64,000 nucleotides of DNA from NCBI RefSeq assembly GCF_005796205.1, contig NZ_VAHN01000001.1, positions 1-64,000 of the forward strand, in the 5' to 3' direction. The notes below the pieces were generated by a model. That model saw only the letters and a program-made list of their open reading frames with translations. It was not told the origin of the DNA and made no database searches. This document shows, one piece after another, positions 7,700 through 16,372 of this stretch; position 1 is the stretch's first letter; each line of letters opens with the position of its first letter. A program made the translations under genes and the position numbers. This DNA is from Pseudarthrobacter sp. NamE2 (GTDB lineage: Bacteria > Actinomycetota > Actinomycetes > Actinomycetales > Micrococcaceae).

Positions 7700-7931
7700 A
7701 TGCGCATCCTTGTGCTCGGCGGACCGCCTTCCTGTCAGCAGGAATCGTCCGCCAGGCCGTGGCGTCAGGACACCAAGTCACCTGCCTGGCCTGGGGATCG
7801 TCAGGCACCCCGCCGCGCGGCATCCCTCCTACGCCCGGGGCGACGGCTCGGACCACCGCCGCAAAGCTGGACTGTCACCTGCCGCGGGGGGCCCGCCTGG
7901 TCCGCTCCCTCACCGGTAGCCCGGGAAACTA
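7700..7931 (+). pseudogene. Remnant of an NAD-dependent epimerase/reductase gene
   Basis: It begins MRILVLGG in one frame. After one lost base near 7724 the next frame continues TAFLSAGIVRQAVASGHQVT and CLA, the Rossmann-fold start of NAD-dependent epimerase/reductase proteins. A further shifted frame then reads YARGDGSD, like the usual R(A/G)DRSD that follows. The rest of the roughly 300-residue protein is gone; the sequence runs into the end of osmC within 232 bases. I infer a frameshift plus a large internal or 3' deletion. The matching leaderless promoter is still present. Confidence 0.65.
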
Positions 7932-8402
7932 GGCAGCCACCGTCACAGGCTCGTGGTCCACGGGAAAGTTCACGCTCCGGGCAATGAAGCAGACCCGATT
8001 GGCCTCGTGGTGCAGCCGCCCGGCGAGCTCTGCCTGCCCGGCGTCCGCCACCGTCACCCGCGGCCGCAGCGTCACCTTCTGGAACTGGCCGCTGCCGTCG
8101 CGGTTCAGCCGCAGCAGCCCCGATGCCTCGTCGCGGTAGTCCGTCACCACCACGCCGTGCTTCACCGCCACGTGCAGGTACGAAAGCATGTGGCACTGTG
8201 CCAGCGCGGCCAGCAGCAGCTGTTCCGGGTTGTAGCGTTCCTTGTCGCCATGGAACGTGGAGTCCGCCGAGCCCTTGAGAACGGGCAGGCCGGGGATGAT
8301 CACGTCGTGGTCCCGCGAATAGCCGCGGTAGGACGAGGTCCCCGCGCCCAGGTTGCCGGTCCACTGCACGGCCAGGGCGTACCGGTGTTCAGAAATGTTC
8401 AT
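7929..8402 (-). CDS. OsmC family peroxiredoxin
   Basis: A 157-aa OsmC/Ohr-fold protein, which reduces organic hydroperoxides or related substrates with paired thiols. The two reactive Cys are at LAALAQCHMLSYLH (about residue 89) and ANRVCFIARSVN (about residue 137). It opens EHRYALAVQWTGNLG, and GDKERYNPEQLLL precedes the first Cys, as expected. ATG 8402 has GGAGG about 8 bases upstream and lies 24 bases after the pepN stop, so it is probably co-transcribed with pepN. Its tail touches the epimerase remnant. Confidence 0.9.
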   Translation of the reverse strand: MNISEHRYALAVQWTGNLGAGTSSYRGYSRDHDVIIPGLPVLKGSADSTFHGDKERYNPEQLLLAALAQCHMLSYLHVAVKHGVVVTDYRDEASGLLRLNRDGSGQFQKVTLRPRVTVADAGQAELAGRLHHEANRVCFIARSVNFPVDHEPVTVAA

Positions 8403-8426
8403 CAGCTGCCTCCTCCCGGAAGGGTG

Positions 8427-10979
8427 CTAGACATCGGCGGCCCGGGCCCGCAAAGCCCGCGCCACGCCGTCGCGGTTTTCCAGCATCATCCGGCGGAGGG
8501 CTGCGTTCTCCGGCGGAAGGGCCGCAAGGAACCCGTCCGTCCGGTCGATGGTGGACTGCGTGGTCAGCAGCGCAGGGTAAAGCCCGACGACGATCTGCTG
8601 GGCGAGTGCGTGCGTGCGGCTCTCGACAATTCCCGGCACCGCCGCGAAATACTTCTCAGCGAAGGGCTCCAGCAGCGACCGGTCGTGGACGCGCATGAAG
8701 CCCGTCACCGCCGAACCCTGCAGCGCGTTCGACAGCTCGCCCTTGACCACGATCGACTCCCAGGCCTCCGCCTTGGCCTCGGGGGTGGGGATGGCAGCCT
8801 TGGCCAGGGCGGCAGCGTTCTGGCCGCTGGATGTGTTGTCGCGGGCAAGTTCGGCGTCGATCCCGTCCTGCCCGAGGCGGCCGCCCGCAACGAGTGAAGC
8901 CACCAGCTCCCAGCGCAGGTCCTGGTCCACCGGGAGGCCTTCCAGCGTCACCGAACCGTCCAGCAGCCCGGCCACGCTGTCCAGCTGCTCCGGGCTGCGC
9001 GCCAGCAGCGCGAACGACTTGACGAATTGCAACTGCGCGTCGGAACCGCCCGGAACCCCGGAAGCCAGCTTCCAGAGCGTGCCTGCGGCGGCCACGGTGG
9101 TGGCCTCGCGGTGCTCTTCGGCCACGTAGAAGTTCAGGGCAGTGGCGAGCTGGCGAAGCTGCACCAGGATCACTGAGGAGTCCGACTCCGCGGCCACGTT
9201 GGCCAGGACCAGGTCCACGTACTTCCGCGCCGGCGTCTCGCCGTCGCGCGCGGCGTCCCAGGCCGAGTTCCAGACCAGTGTCCGCGGCAGGCTCGCTTCG
9301 AAGTCCTTCAGGTGCGCCGTGGCCGTCGCCAGCGACTTCGGGTCCAGCCGCACCTTGGCGTAGGCAAGGTCGTCGTCGTTGAGGAGGATCAGGTCCGGCC
9401 GGGCAAGGCCCACCAGTCCAGGCACCTCCGTGCGTTCGCCGTCCACGTCCAGTTCCTCACGGTGCACCCGCTCCAGCTTGCCGGCGCCGTTCAGGTTGTA
9501 GAAACCCACGGCGAGCCGGTGCGGACGGATGGTGGGCCATTCCGGCACGGCGGACTGGACGATCGCGAAGGACCGGAGGGTGCCGTCTTCATCCGCTTCC
9601 AGTTCCGGGGTAAGCGTGTTCACCCCGGCGGTCTCGAGCCACTGCCGGCCCCACACCTCCAGGTCGCGTCCGCTGGCCTTCTCCAGCTCCACCAGCAGGT
9701 CGCCCAGCTCGGTGTTCTGCCAGGAGTGCTTGGCGAAGTATTCGCGGACGCCGGCCATGAACTGTTCCGGACCAACCCAGGCCACCAGCTGGCGGAGGAC
9801 GGAGGCGCCCTTGGCGTAGGTGATGCCGTCGAAGTTCACCTCAACGTCCTGCAGGTCCTTGATTTCAGCGAAGATGGGATGGGTGGTTGGCAGCTGGTCC
9901 TGGCGGTACGCCCACGACTTTTCCACGGAGGCGAACGTGGTCCAGGCGCTGGTAAAGGAGGTGGCCTCCACCGCGGCAAGGTGGGACATGTACTCCGCGA
10001 ACGACTCGTTCAGCCACAGGTCATTCCACCAGCGCATCGTGACCAGGTCACCGAACCACATGTGCGCCAGCTCGTGCAGCACCGTGATGGCGCGGCGTTC
10101 GATCTGCGCGCCCGTGACCTTGCTGCGGAAGACATAGCCCTCCAGGATGGTGACGGCTCCGGCGTTCTCCATGGCTCCGGCGTTGAATTCCGGCACGAAC
10201 AACTGGTCATACTTTTCGAACGGGTAGGGGCAGCCGAACTGGGCCTCAAAAAAGGCGAAGCCCTGCCGGGTCAGCTCGAAGATGTTATCGGCGTCCAGGT
10301 ACTGCATCAGCGACTTCCGCGCGAAGACGCCCAGCGGAATGACGCGCCCGTCGGAGCTGGATACTTCGCTGCGGACGGACTGGTAGGGGCCGGCAATCAG
10401 CGCCGTAACGTAGGAGGACAGCCGAGGGGTGGGGGCGAATGTCCACACGGACCGGGCCGCGCCGTCCTCGGCCGGAGGGGCCTCCACCGGCTCCGGCGTG
10501 GGGGAATTGGACACGACGTCCCAATGCGACGGCGCCATGACCGTGAACGCGAACGTCGCCTTCAGGTCCGGCTGCTCGAAGACGGCGAACATTCGTCTCG
10601 AATCCGGAACCTCGAACTGCGTGTAGAGGTAGACCTCGTTGTCCACGGGGTCGACGAACCGGTGGAGGCCCTCACCGGTGTTCATGTACGGCGCCTCGGC
10701 CACGATGGTGAGTTCGTTGTGCTCCTCGAGCCCGGGGAGCTGGATGCGCACGCCGTCCGCCACGTCAACCGGGTCCAGGGTGCGTCCATTCAGGGTGACA
10801 CTGTGCACGGTGCGGGTCACGGCGTCGATGAACGTGGATGAGCCTGGCGCGGCTGTGAACCTAACGGTGGTGGTGGTCCCGAAAACCTCCCAGCCCCTTG
10901 TCAGGTCCAGGCTGACGTCATAGGACTCAACAGCAATCAGTCGGGCGCGTTCGCGGGCTTCTGCGCGCGTCAGGTTCAT
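8427..10979 (-). CDS. pepN: Aminopeptidase N (M1 metallopeptidase)
   Basis: A cytosolic zinc aminopeptidase of about 850 aa that removes N-terminal residues from peptides. The GAMEN motif (NAGAMENAGAVTILE) and zinc motif HELAHMWFGDLVTMRWWNDL with the downstream Glu (LNESFAEYMS) are intact; the ERAP1-like C-terminal domain follows. The start is uncertain: ATG 10979 begins the conserved MNLTRAEARERA, but GGAGG (minus, 10998-10994) sits 14 bases from it and only 5 bases from an in-frame TTG at 10988. The frame is open to 11042. Family alignment favours 10979 or 10988. osmC follows in the same direction. Confidence 0.95.
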   Translation of the reverse strand: MNLTRAEARERARLIAVESYDVSLDLTRGWEVFGTTTTVRFTAAPGSSTFIDAVTRTVHSVTLNGRTLDPVDVADGVRIQLPGLEEHNELTIVAEAPYMNTGEGLHRFVDPVDNEVYLYTQFEVPDSRRMFAVFEQPDLKATFAFTVMAPSHWDVVSNSPTPEPVEAPPAEDGAARSVWTFAPTPRLSSYVTALIAGPYQSVRSEVSSSDGRVIPLGVFARKSLMQYLDADNIFELTRQGFAFFEAQFGCPYPFEKYDQLFVPEFNAGAMENAGAVTILEGYVFRSKVTGAQIERRAITVLHELAHMWFGDLVTMRWWNDLWLNESFAEYMSHLAAVEATSFTSAWTTFASVEKSWAYRQDQLPTTHPIFAEIKDLQDVEVNFDGITYAKGASVLRQLVAWVGPEQFMAGVREYFAKHSWQNTELGDLLVELEKASGRDLEVWGRQWLETAGVNTLTPELEADEDGTLRSFAIVQSAVPEWPTIRPHRLAVGFYNLNGAGKLERVHREELDVDGERTEVPGLVGLARPDLILLNDDDLAYAKVRLDPKSLATATAHLKDFEASLPRTLVWNSAWDAARDGETPARKYVDLVLANVAAESDSSVILVQLRQLATALNFYVAEEHREATTVAAAGTLWKLASGVPGGSDAQLQFVKSFALLARSPEQLDSVAGLLDGSVTLEGLPVDQDLRWELVASLVAGGRLGQDGIDAELARDNTSSGQNAAALAKAAIPTPEAKAEAWESIVVKGELSNALQGSAVTGFMRVHDRSLLEPFAEKYFAAVPGIVESRTHALAQQIVVGLYPALLTTQSTIDRTDGFLAALPPENAALRRMMLENRDGVARALRARAADV

Positions 10980-11130
10980 GCCTGGCAAGGGGACCTCCAG
11001 AAAAGTTGCGGCGGCGGAGCTGGCGGTCCCCAGCTCCGGCACTGATCATTCTTGCATTCCCCGGCGCCGGGGGTTGCGCGCATCACATCCGCGCGGCGGT
11101 TTCCCGGGCGTCGTGGCAGCCGGTCCGGAG

Positions 11131-11136
11131 TAGCGT
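11131..11136 (+). promoter_or_regulatory. -10 box, leaderless start of the DUF1648 gene
   Basis: TAGCGT ends 6 bases before ATG 11143, and there is no Shine-Dalgarno sequence. Confidence 0.55.
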
Positions 11137-11142
11137 TAACTC

Positions 11143-12162
11143 ATGGGAAAGTTCCTGGATTCGGTGGACGCCAAGGCCCTGCGTTTCGCCGTCGGGTTTC
11201 CGCTGGTCCTGGCCGGCGCCTTTGTCCTGTGCGCTTTCCTGCTGCGGCGGGAGCTTCCGGAGCCGCTCGCGGTCCGCTGGACGGACGACGGCGGCGCGGC
11301 CTTCGCGCCCTTCGGTGCCTACGTGGGCGGGGGCGCTGCGATGATCCTGCTGTTCGGCTGGCTGGTTTTCTACCAGGCCGTGCCGCTGGGCCGGCCGGTG
11401 CTCATGCGGCGGATCATGATGGGCGCGGGGCTTTTCCTCAGCCTGTTCATTGCCACAGCCCTGGCCGCGGGGCTGATGGGCCAGGCCGGCCTGGCCGACG
11501 CCCGCGAATCACACGTTGACCTCACCGTCCTGGCCCTCGGCAGCGGTGCCGCCGTGTCACTCGGCGTAATCATGGGCTTCGTCTACAAGGCGGACCAGCA
11601 ATGGTCGGCGGATGATGACCGCGCGCTCCAGGCGGTTATCGCGAATGAACTCGACCCGGATCTGACCAGGGACAGCATCCGCTTGTGGGTCCACGCCAGG
11701 AGCTCCGTCTTCATCATGATCGGCATCGCCTCGCTGTTCCCGGCGGCGCTGATTGCCATTGCCGTGCCGTGGCTCGGCGTGCTGCTTGTTGCCGCGGCCG
11801 TCTTTGGGGCCGCGTTCCTGTGCGCCCGCGTGAAGGCCGACCGCGCCGGGCTGAAGGTCCTGCTCGCAGGAGTGGTGCCAGTCATGGACATACCGGCCGG
11901 GTCCATCTCGAAGGCCAGCGCAGCGGAAGTCCGGGCAGCGGACTTCGGCGGGTGGGGCTACCGGAACCACGGCGAAACCGCCGCAATGCTTGTCAGCAGC
12001 GGACCCGCCGTCGTCGTCAGCAAGACGGACGGGCGCCGCCTCGCGGTCAGCGGCGGCAGCCAGGATTCAGCCGCGAGGCTCGCCGAAGTCCTCACCCGGG
12101 TGGCTGACAGGGCGCACCGGGACGGAGGGCCGGCGCACCAGCCCGGACAGGCGGACTCCTAG
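11143..12162 (+). CDS. DUF1648 domain membrane protein
   Basis: A 339-aa integral membrane protein of unknown role. It opens with one helix (about residues 17-35) followed by LPEPLAVRWTDDG, the LPxxxxxHW-like signature of DUF1648 near helix 1. Further helices lie near residues 65-82, 93-115, 125-150 and 187-220, the last formed by SVFIMIGIASLFPAALIAIAV. The C-terminal third is soluble, with GWGYRNHGETAAMLVSSGPAVVV, resembling a PH-like domain that may face the cytoplasm. ATG 11143 is set by the leaderless -10. It diverges from pepN. Confidence 0.75.
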   Translation: MGKFLDSVDAKALRFAVGFPLVLAGAFVLCAFLLRRELPEPLAVRWTDDGGAAFAPFGAYVGGGAAMILLFGWLVFYQAVPLGRPVLMRRIMMGAGLFLSLFIATALAAGLMGQAGLADARESHVDLTVLALGSGAAVSLGVIMGFVYKADQQWSADDDRALQAVIANELDPDLTRDSIRLWVHARSSVFIMIGIASLFPAALIAIAVPWLGVLLVAAAVFGAAFLCARVKADRAGLKVLLAGVVPVMDIPAGSISKASAAEVRAADFGGWGYRNHGETAAMLVSSGPAVVVSKTDGRRLAVSGGSQDSAARLAEVLTRVADRAHRDGGPAHQPGQADS

Positions 12163-12240
12163 TATCCTTGTCCGTGTTGTCTACCTCCCCGGCGCCTCCC
12201 TGCCTGGCCGCCAGCGCCGCCAACCGAACGGATTCTGCTC

Positions 12241-12735
12241 GTGACCTCTTCCCCTGCCTTCCCGCGGGTCCACATCGCCACCGACCACGCCGGAATGGAA
12301 CTCAGCGCCCACCTGGTGTCCCACCTGACAGCCAAGGGGTACGACGTGGTGGACCACGGGCCAAAGGTGTACGACGCGCAGGACGACTACCCGTCCTTCT
12401 GCATCAACGCCGCGCTCGCAGTGGTGGCGGACCAGCAGGCGGGCGTCCACGCCCTCGGCATCGTGCTGGGCGGATCGGGCAACGGCGAGCAGATCGCAGC
12501 CAACAAGGTCAAGGGCGTCCGCGCCGCGCTCGTATGGAACCACTCCACCGCCACGCTGGCGCGGGAGCACAATGATGCGAACGTCGTGGCTGTGGGCGGC
12601 CGCCAGCACACCGTGGATGAGGCCACGGAGCTCATCGAAGCCTTCCTGGCCGAGCCCTTCAGCAACGACGAGCGGCACGTCCGCAGGATCGGCAAGATCG
12701 CTGCCTACGAGGCGACCGGCGAGGTCATCGAGTAG
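12241..12735 (+). CDS. rpiB: Ribose-5-phosphate isomerase B
   Basis: A 164-aa RpiB that interconverts ribose 5-phosphate and ribulose 5-phosphate in the non-oxidative pentose phosphate pathway. ATDHAGMEL holds the phosphate-binding Asp-His, and GGSGNGEQIAANKVKGVRAAL is the active-site loop. As in the mycobacterial enzyme, the loop carries Glu (GNGEQ) where the E. coli type uses a Cys base. GTG 12241 has no good ribosome binding site. A -10-like TATCCT at 12163-12168 would give a leader of about 65 nt. The stop overlaps the next start (TAGTG), so the glycosylase is translationally coupled. Confidence 0.95.
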   Translation: MTSSPAFPRVHIATDHAGMELSAHLVSHLTAKGYDVVDHGPKVYDAQDDYPSFCINAALAVVADQQAGVHALGIVLGGSGNGEQIAANKVKGVRAALVWNHSTATLAREHNDANVVAVGGRQHTVDEATELIEAFLAEPFSNDERHVRRIGKIAAYEATGEVIE

Positions 12736-13682
12736 TGCCGGAAGGGCATTCAGTCCGGCGCCTCGCCCGGCAGTTCGGTGGCGTCTTCGCCGGTGAAACC
12801 CTCAGCGTGTCCAGTCCGCAGGGCAGGTTCAGCGGGGGAGCAGCGCTGCTGGACGGCCATACCCTGGTCAGCGCCGAAGCGCATGGCAAACACCTGTTCC
12901 TGCACTTTGACAACGCGCTGGTGCTGCATGTCCACCTGGGTTTGTACGGTGCCTGGAGCTTCGGCGGCGACAGCACGTTTACCGGCTCCTCCAGCATTGG
13001 GGCGCCCCGCCGGGTGGGGGAGCAGGAAGCGTTCGCGGAGGACGACGCCGGCACCTCCTACGCCGGGCCGCCCGCCCCTGTGGGCGCGGTCCGGGTCCGG
13101 CTGGTCAGCAGCCACGGCTGGGCTGACCTGCGCGGCGCCACGACGTGCGAAACCATCACCGCCGCCGAGGCCGATGCGGTGCTTGCCCGGCTGGGCCCGG
13201 ACCCCCTGCGCAACCGCCGGGGCGACGCCGGACGCTTCGCAACAAACCTGCAGAGCCGCAAAACCCCTGTCGCGGCGCTGCTGATGGACCAGAAAATCAT
13301 CGCCGGCATCGGGAACGTGTACCGCGCGGAGGTCCTCTTCCGCCTCCGTCTGCACCCCTGGCTGCCGGGCTCCGCCGTCACGGATGCCGCCGCCCGGAAA
13401 CTGTGGCGCGACGTTGTTTCCCTCATGAACGACGGTGTGGCCGACGGCCGGATCATCACCACCCCGCCGCGGTACTGGAAGGTCCACGGGACCACCGCCG
13501 CGAAAGCGGCCGCCGCCGGTCTCGCCGTGCCGCCCAGGAGCGCAAGCTTCCCTGTGCAGGAGGACGCGCACTTCGTCTACAAGCGGCACGGCCTGCCCTG
13601 CCGGGTATGCCGCACCGTGGTGCTGATCGCGGAGCTGGCCGGGCGCAACCTGTACTGGTGCCCGAACTGCCAGAAGGAGTAG
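12735..13682 (+). CDS. Fpg/Nei family DNA glycosylase/AP lyase (Nei2-like)
   Basis: A 315-aa base-excision repair enzyme for oxidised bases. The N-terminal PEGHSVRR supplies the catalytic Pro and Glu; PEGH rather than PELPE places it nearer Nei than MutM. AHGKHLFLHF holds the conserved Lys. The helix-two-turn-helix QKIIAGIGNVYRAEVLF and a C-terminal four-Cys zinc finger (PCRVC ... YWCPNC) are intact. An insert around residues 90-115 is typical of actinobacterial Nei2. GTG 12735 overlaps the rpiB stop by one base. The gene is followed by a terminator. Confidence 0.92.
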   Translation: MPEGHSVRRLARQFGGVFAGETLSVSSPQGRFSGGAALLDGHTLVSAEAHGKHLFLHFDNALVLHVHLGLYGAWSFGGDSTFTGSSSIGAPRRVGEQEAFAEDDAGTSYAGPPAPVGAVRVRLVSSHGWADLRGATTCETITAAEADAVLARLGPDPLRNRRGDAGRFATNLQSRKTPVAALLMDQKIIAGIGNVYRAEVLFRLRLHPWLPGSAVTDAAARKLWRDVVSLMNDGVADGRIITTPPRYWKVHGTTAAKAAAAGLAVPPRSASFPVQEDAHFVYKRHGLPCRVCRTVVLIAELAGRNLYWCPNCQKE

Positions 13683-13685
13683 ACG

Positions 13686-13716
13686 AAAAAAGCCCCTCGG
13701 ATGAGGGGCTTTTTTG
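13686..13716 (+). terminator. Rho-independent terminator after the nei-like gene
   Basis: An A6 run leads into the GCCCCTC/GAGGGGC stem, followed by a run of seven T. It is symmetric enough also to terminate the tRNA-Gly transcript coming from the other side. Confidence 0.9.
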
Positions 13717-13724
13717 TTCCGGAG

Positions 13725-13795
13725 AGGGGACGACGGGAATCGAACCCGCGTAATCAGTTTGGAAGACTGAGGCTTTACCATTAAGCTACGTCCCC
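13725..13795 (-). tRNA. tRNA-Gly (anticodon TCC)
   Basis: A 71-nt cloverleaf. Acceptor arms GGGGACG/CGTCCCC pair, the anticodon stem TCAGT/ACTGA encloses CTTCCAA (TCC, reading GGA), the T loop is GGTTCGATTCC and the discriminator is T, as is usual for tRNA-Gly. CCA is not encoded. Confidence 0.95.
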
Positions 13796-13916
13796 GGAGG
13801 AAGGACCTCCTGCAACACTAGCAGGCGGAAACTTCGGGCTGGCTGTTCAAGCCGGATATAACTAAACCTAATCCATGGGCTACGTGTCAAATGTGCAAAC
13901 ACGGCGCGTATCACCG

Positions 13917-13922
13917 TAGACT
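13917..13922 (+). promoter_or_regulatory. -10 box of tRNA-Pro
   Basis: TAGACT lies 14 bases before the tRNA 5' end. The stretch 13796-13936 holds nothing else I can identify. Confidence 0.55.
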
Positions 13923-13936
13923 TGCCTGTGCATTAA

Positions 13937-14011
13937 CGGGGTGTAGCTCAGCTTGGCTAGAGCACCTGCTTTGGGAGCAGGAAGTCGCAGGTTCAAATCC
14001 TGTCACCCCGA
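13937..14011 (+). tRNA. tRNA-Pro (anticodon TGG)
   Basis: A 75-nt cloverleaf. Acceptor arms CGGGGTG/CACCCCG pair, the anticodon stem CCTGC/GCAGG encloses TTTGGGA (TGG, reading CCA), and the T loop is GGTTCAAATCC. It lies upstream of tig, a common actinobacterial arrangement, and may share its transcript. Confidence 0.95.
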
Positions 14012-14094
14012 CTCTGCCGCCCGGACCGCACGGCCTGGACAAGAAACATTGCGTTTGCAGAAACCCATCCCACAAACCCAGGAGTACTTAGACC

Positions 14095-15486
14095 GTGAAG
14101 AGCGCTGTCGAGAACCTCACCCCCACGCGGGTCAAGCTCAATGTTGAGGTTCCCTTTGAGGAACTGAAGCCCAGCATCGACTCGGCTTACAAGACTGTTG
14201 CTTCGCAGATCCAGGTCCCTGGCTTCCGTAAGGGCAAGGTTCCCGCCAAGCTCATCGACCAGCGCGTCGGCCGCGGCTACGTCCTCGAGACCGCCATCAA
14301 CGAGGGCCTCAACGGGTGGTACCAGGCTGCCGTGCAGGAATCCGGCATCCGTCCGCTGAGCCGTCCCGAGGTTGAAATCACCGAGGTTCCGGACCCCTCC
14401 GCCACCGAAGGCGGCCTCAAGTTCGCTGCCGAAGTTGACGTCCGCCCCGAGATCGAGCTGCCCGACTACGCCGGCATCAAGGTCGAAGTTGCCGCCGCCC
14501 AGTCCTCCGACGAGGACGTGGACAAGGCCCTGGACGAACTGCGCGGCCGCTTCGGCACGCTCAAGTCCGTTGACCGTCCCGCCGCCGACGGCGACTTCCT
14601 CACCATCGACATCACCGCCACGATCGACGGCGAAGAGGTGGACTCCGCGTCCGGCCTGTCCTACCAGGTGGGTTCCGGCACCATGCTGGAAGGCCTCGAT
14701 GAAGCCGTCACCGGCCTCAGCGCCGACGAAGACGCCATCTTCAACACCACCCTGGTGGGCGGCGACCACGCCGGCCAGGAATCGCAGGTCAAGGTCGTGG
14801 TGAAGGCCGTCAAGGAACGCGAACTCCCCGAAGCGAACGATGACTTCGCCCAGCTCGCCTCCGAGTTCGACACCCTGGCCGAACTGCGCGAAGACCTGGC
14901 CAAGCAGGCCGCCAGCTCCAAGATCGTGGAGCAGGGCGTCGAAGCCCGCGACAAGGTGCTGGACAAGCTTGTTGAACTCGTCGAGGTTCCGGTTCCCGAG
15001 TCCGTCGTCGAAGAGCAGCTGGAAGCCCACTTCAAGGAGGGCAACGGCCACGGTGACGGCGAGCACGACACCGAGGAGCACCGCGAAGAGGTCCGGGCCA
15101 ACACCGCCCGCGCCTTCCAGAACGAGATCATCCTCGACGCCATCGCCGAGAAGGAAGAAGTCAACGTCAGCCAGAACGAGTTGATCGACTACATCGTCAC
15201 CACCGCCGGCCAGTACGGCATGGACCCCAACCAGTTCGCCCAGATCATCGATCAGAGCGGCCAGGTCCCGATGATGGTTTCCGAGGTACGCCGCCGCAAG
15301 GCACTCGCCGTCGTCCTCGGCCAGGCCGAGGTGACCGACACCGAGGGCAACGCCGTGGACCTCACCGACTTCGTCCGTCCTGCAGGCGAGGAAGCACCGG
15401 CTGCCGAAGCAGCTGACGCAGAGGCCGTCGAAGCCGACGCCGCAGAGACCGCTGACGGGGCCGACAAGGCCGAGGCAAAGGCCTAG
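14095..15486 (+). CDS. tig: Trigger factor (ribosome-associated chaperone and prolyl isomerase)
   Basis: A 463-aa chaperone that meets nascent chains at the ribosome exit tunnel. The N-terminal ribosome-binding domain has the signature GFRKGKVP (about residues 43-50), which contacts L23. The FKBP-type domain follows around residues 155-245, then the helical substrate-binding domain. The C-terminal 40 residues are an Ala/Glu/Asp-rich tail typical of actinobacterial Tig. GTG 14095 has AGGAG at 14080-14084. It heads the tig-clpP1-clpP2-clpX cluster, but a hairpin separates it from clpP1. Confidence 0.97.
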   Translation: MKSAVENLTPTRVKLNVEVPFEELKPSIDSAYKTVASQIQVPGFRKGKVPAKLIDQRVGRGYVLETAINEGLNGWYQAAVQESGIRPLSRPEVEITEVPDPSATEGGLKFAAEVDVRPEIELPDYAGIKVEVAAAQSSDEDVDKALDELRGRFGTLKSVDRPAADGDFLTIDITATIDGEEVDSASGLSYQVGSGTMLEGLDEAVTGLSADEDAIFNTTLVGGDHAGQESQVKVVVKAVKERELPEANDDFAQLASEFDTLAELREDLAKQAASSKIVEQGVEARDKVLDKLVELVEVPVPESVVEEQLEAHFKEGNGHGDGEHDTEEHREEVRANTARAFQNEIILDAIAEKEEVNVSQNELIDYIVTTAGQYGMDPNQFAQIIDQSGQVPMMVSEVRRRKALAVVLGQAEVTDTEGNAVDLTDFVRPAGEEAPAAEAADAEAVEADAAETADGADKAEAKA

Positions 15487-15501
15487 CCGCACGAGCTATG
15501 C

Positions 15502-15534
15502 AACGGCCCCTGGATCGCCAGATCCGGGGGCCGT
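15502..15534 (+). terminator. Hairpin after tig
   Basis: A stem of about 14 bp with one bulge (15502-15515 with 15520-15534) around GCCA, followed by a weakly T-rich TTCGCGTTTCG. It separates tig from the clpP promoter region. Confidence 0.65.
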
Positions 15535-15578
15535 TCGCGTTTCGTCCGGCGGCAAAGGACGCCCCTTTGCCGATCGTG

Positions 15579-15589
15579 CGCCGTCAGCG
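15579..15589. promoter_or_regulatory. Candidate ClgR box upstream of clpP1
   Basis: CGC, five bases, GCG followed by AAC matches the core CGC-N5-GCG of the ClgR operator known from Corynebacterium, Streptomyces and Mycobacterium clp genes. It lies 100 bases before the clpP1 start. The central base differs from the reported consensus. Confidence 0.55.
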
Positions 15590-15651
15590 AACAGCCGTCA
15601 GGGCGCGAACAAAATGTCGGTGAAACCGGTTAGTGTCCAAGTAGTGATTTT

Positions 15652-15665
15652 CAGTGATGTCACTG
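15652..15665. promoter_or_regulatory. Inverted repeat in the clpP1 leader
   Basis: CAGTGA, two bases, TCACTG form a perfect 6-bp dyad 24 bases before clpP1, after a -10-like TAGTGT at 15631-15636. It could be an operator or a small leader hairpin. Confidence 0.35.
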
Positions 15666-15688
15666 TCACCAGCGAGAGGTAAGTAACC

Positions 15689-16336
15689 ATGTCACAGCAC
15701 CCAGAGGCCCCCCGGATGGCGACCGTCGATCCTGCAGCCCAGGACAATTACATTTACAACCGCCTGCTGAAGGAGCGGATCATCTGGCTCGGTTCGGAGG
15801 TGCGTGACGACAACGCCAACGCTATCTGCTCGCAGCTGCTCCTGCTGTCCGCCGAGAACCCGGACAAGGACATCTACCTCTACATCAACTCCCCGGGCGG
15901 ATCCGTAACGGCGGGCATGGCCATCTACGACACCATGCAGTTCATTCCGAACGACGTCGTGACAGTCGCCACCGGTCTCGCTGCCTCCATGGGCCAGTTC
16001 CTGCTGTCCTCCGGCACCAAGGGCAAGCGCTACGCCACCCCCAACGCCCGCGTGCTGATGCACCAGCCCTCCGGCGGCATCGGCGGTACCGCATCGGACA
16101 TCAAGATCCAGGCTGAACTGATCCTGCACATGAAGAAGGTCATGGCGGAGCTGACCGCCGAACAGACCGGCCAGGCCGTTGAGACCATCCTCAAGGACAA
16201 CGACCGCGACAAGTGGTTCACCGCCACTGAAGCCCTCGAGTACGGATTCTTCGACAAGATCGCCGCGCACGCAGGCTCCGTTGCCGGCGGCGGCGGAACG
16301 TCCAACGGCACCGGTCCGTCAGCTTCCGAAAACTAA
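15689..16336 (+). CDS. clpP1: ATP-dependent Clp protease proteolytic subunit ClpP1
   Basis: A 215-aa serine peptidase subunit. The catalytic triad is visible: Ser in GLAASMGQF, His in LMHQPSGG and Asp in the KDNDRDKWF region. [20 protein letters not shown] is the oxyanion-hole segment. Actinobacteria assemble mixed ClpP1-ClpP2 tetradecamers, and this copy is closer to mycobacterial ClpP1. The C-terminus ends in a Gly/Ser-rich tail (about residues 200-215). ATG 15689 has GAGAGG upstream. clpP2 follows after 36 bases, so the two are co-expressed. Confidence 0.96.
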   Translation: MSQHPEAPRMATVDPAAQDNYIYNRLLKERIIWLGSEVRDDNANAICSQLLLLSAENPDKDIYLYINSPGGSVTAGMAIYDTMQFIPNDVVTVATGLAASMGQFLLSSGTKGKRYATPNARVLMHQPSGGIGGTASDIKIQAELILHMKKVMAELTAEQTGQAVETILKDNDRDKWFTATEALEYGFFDKIAAHAGSVAGGGGTSNGTGPSASEN

Positions 16337-16372
16337 TCCGGCATCAAGAACACTCAGATCAGGAGCAACAAT

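Noticed and set aside
9312..10841. 509-codon plus-strand frame opposite pepN
   Set aside because: Shadow of pepN; His/Arg/Gly-rich composition typical of antisense frames in high-GC DNA.
12174..12575. GTG 5 bases after TATCCT, opening a 133-codon frame that overlaps rpiB
   Set aside because: It looks like a leaderless start, but the protein is Arg/Pro-rich and out of frame with the certain rpiB gene. The -10 more likely serves rpiB with a leader.
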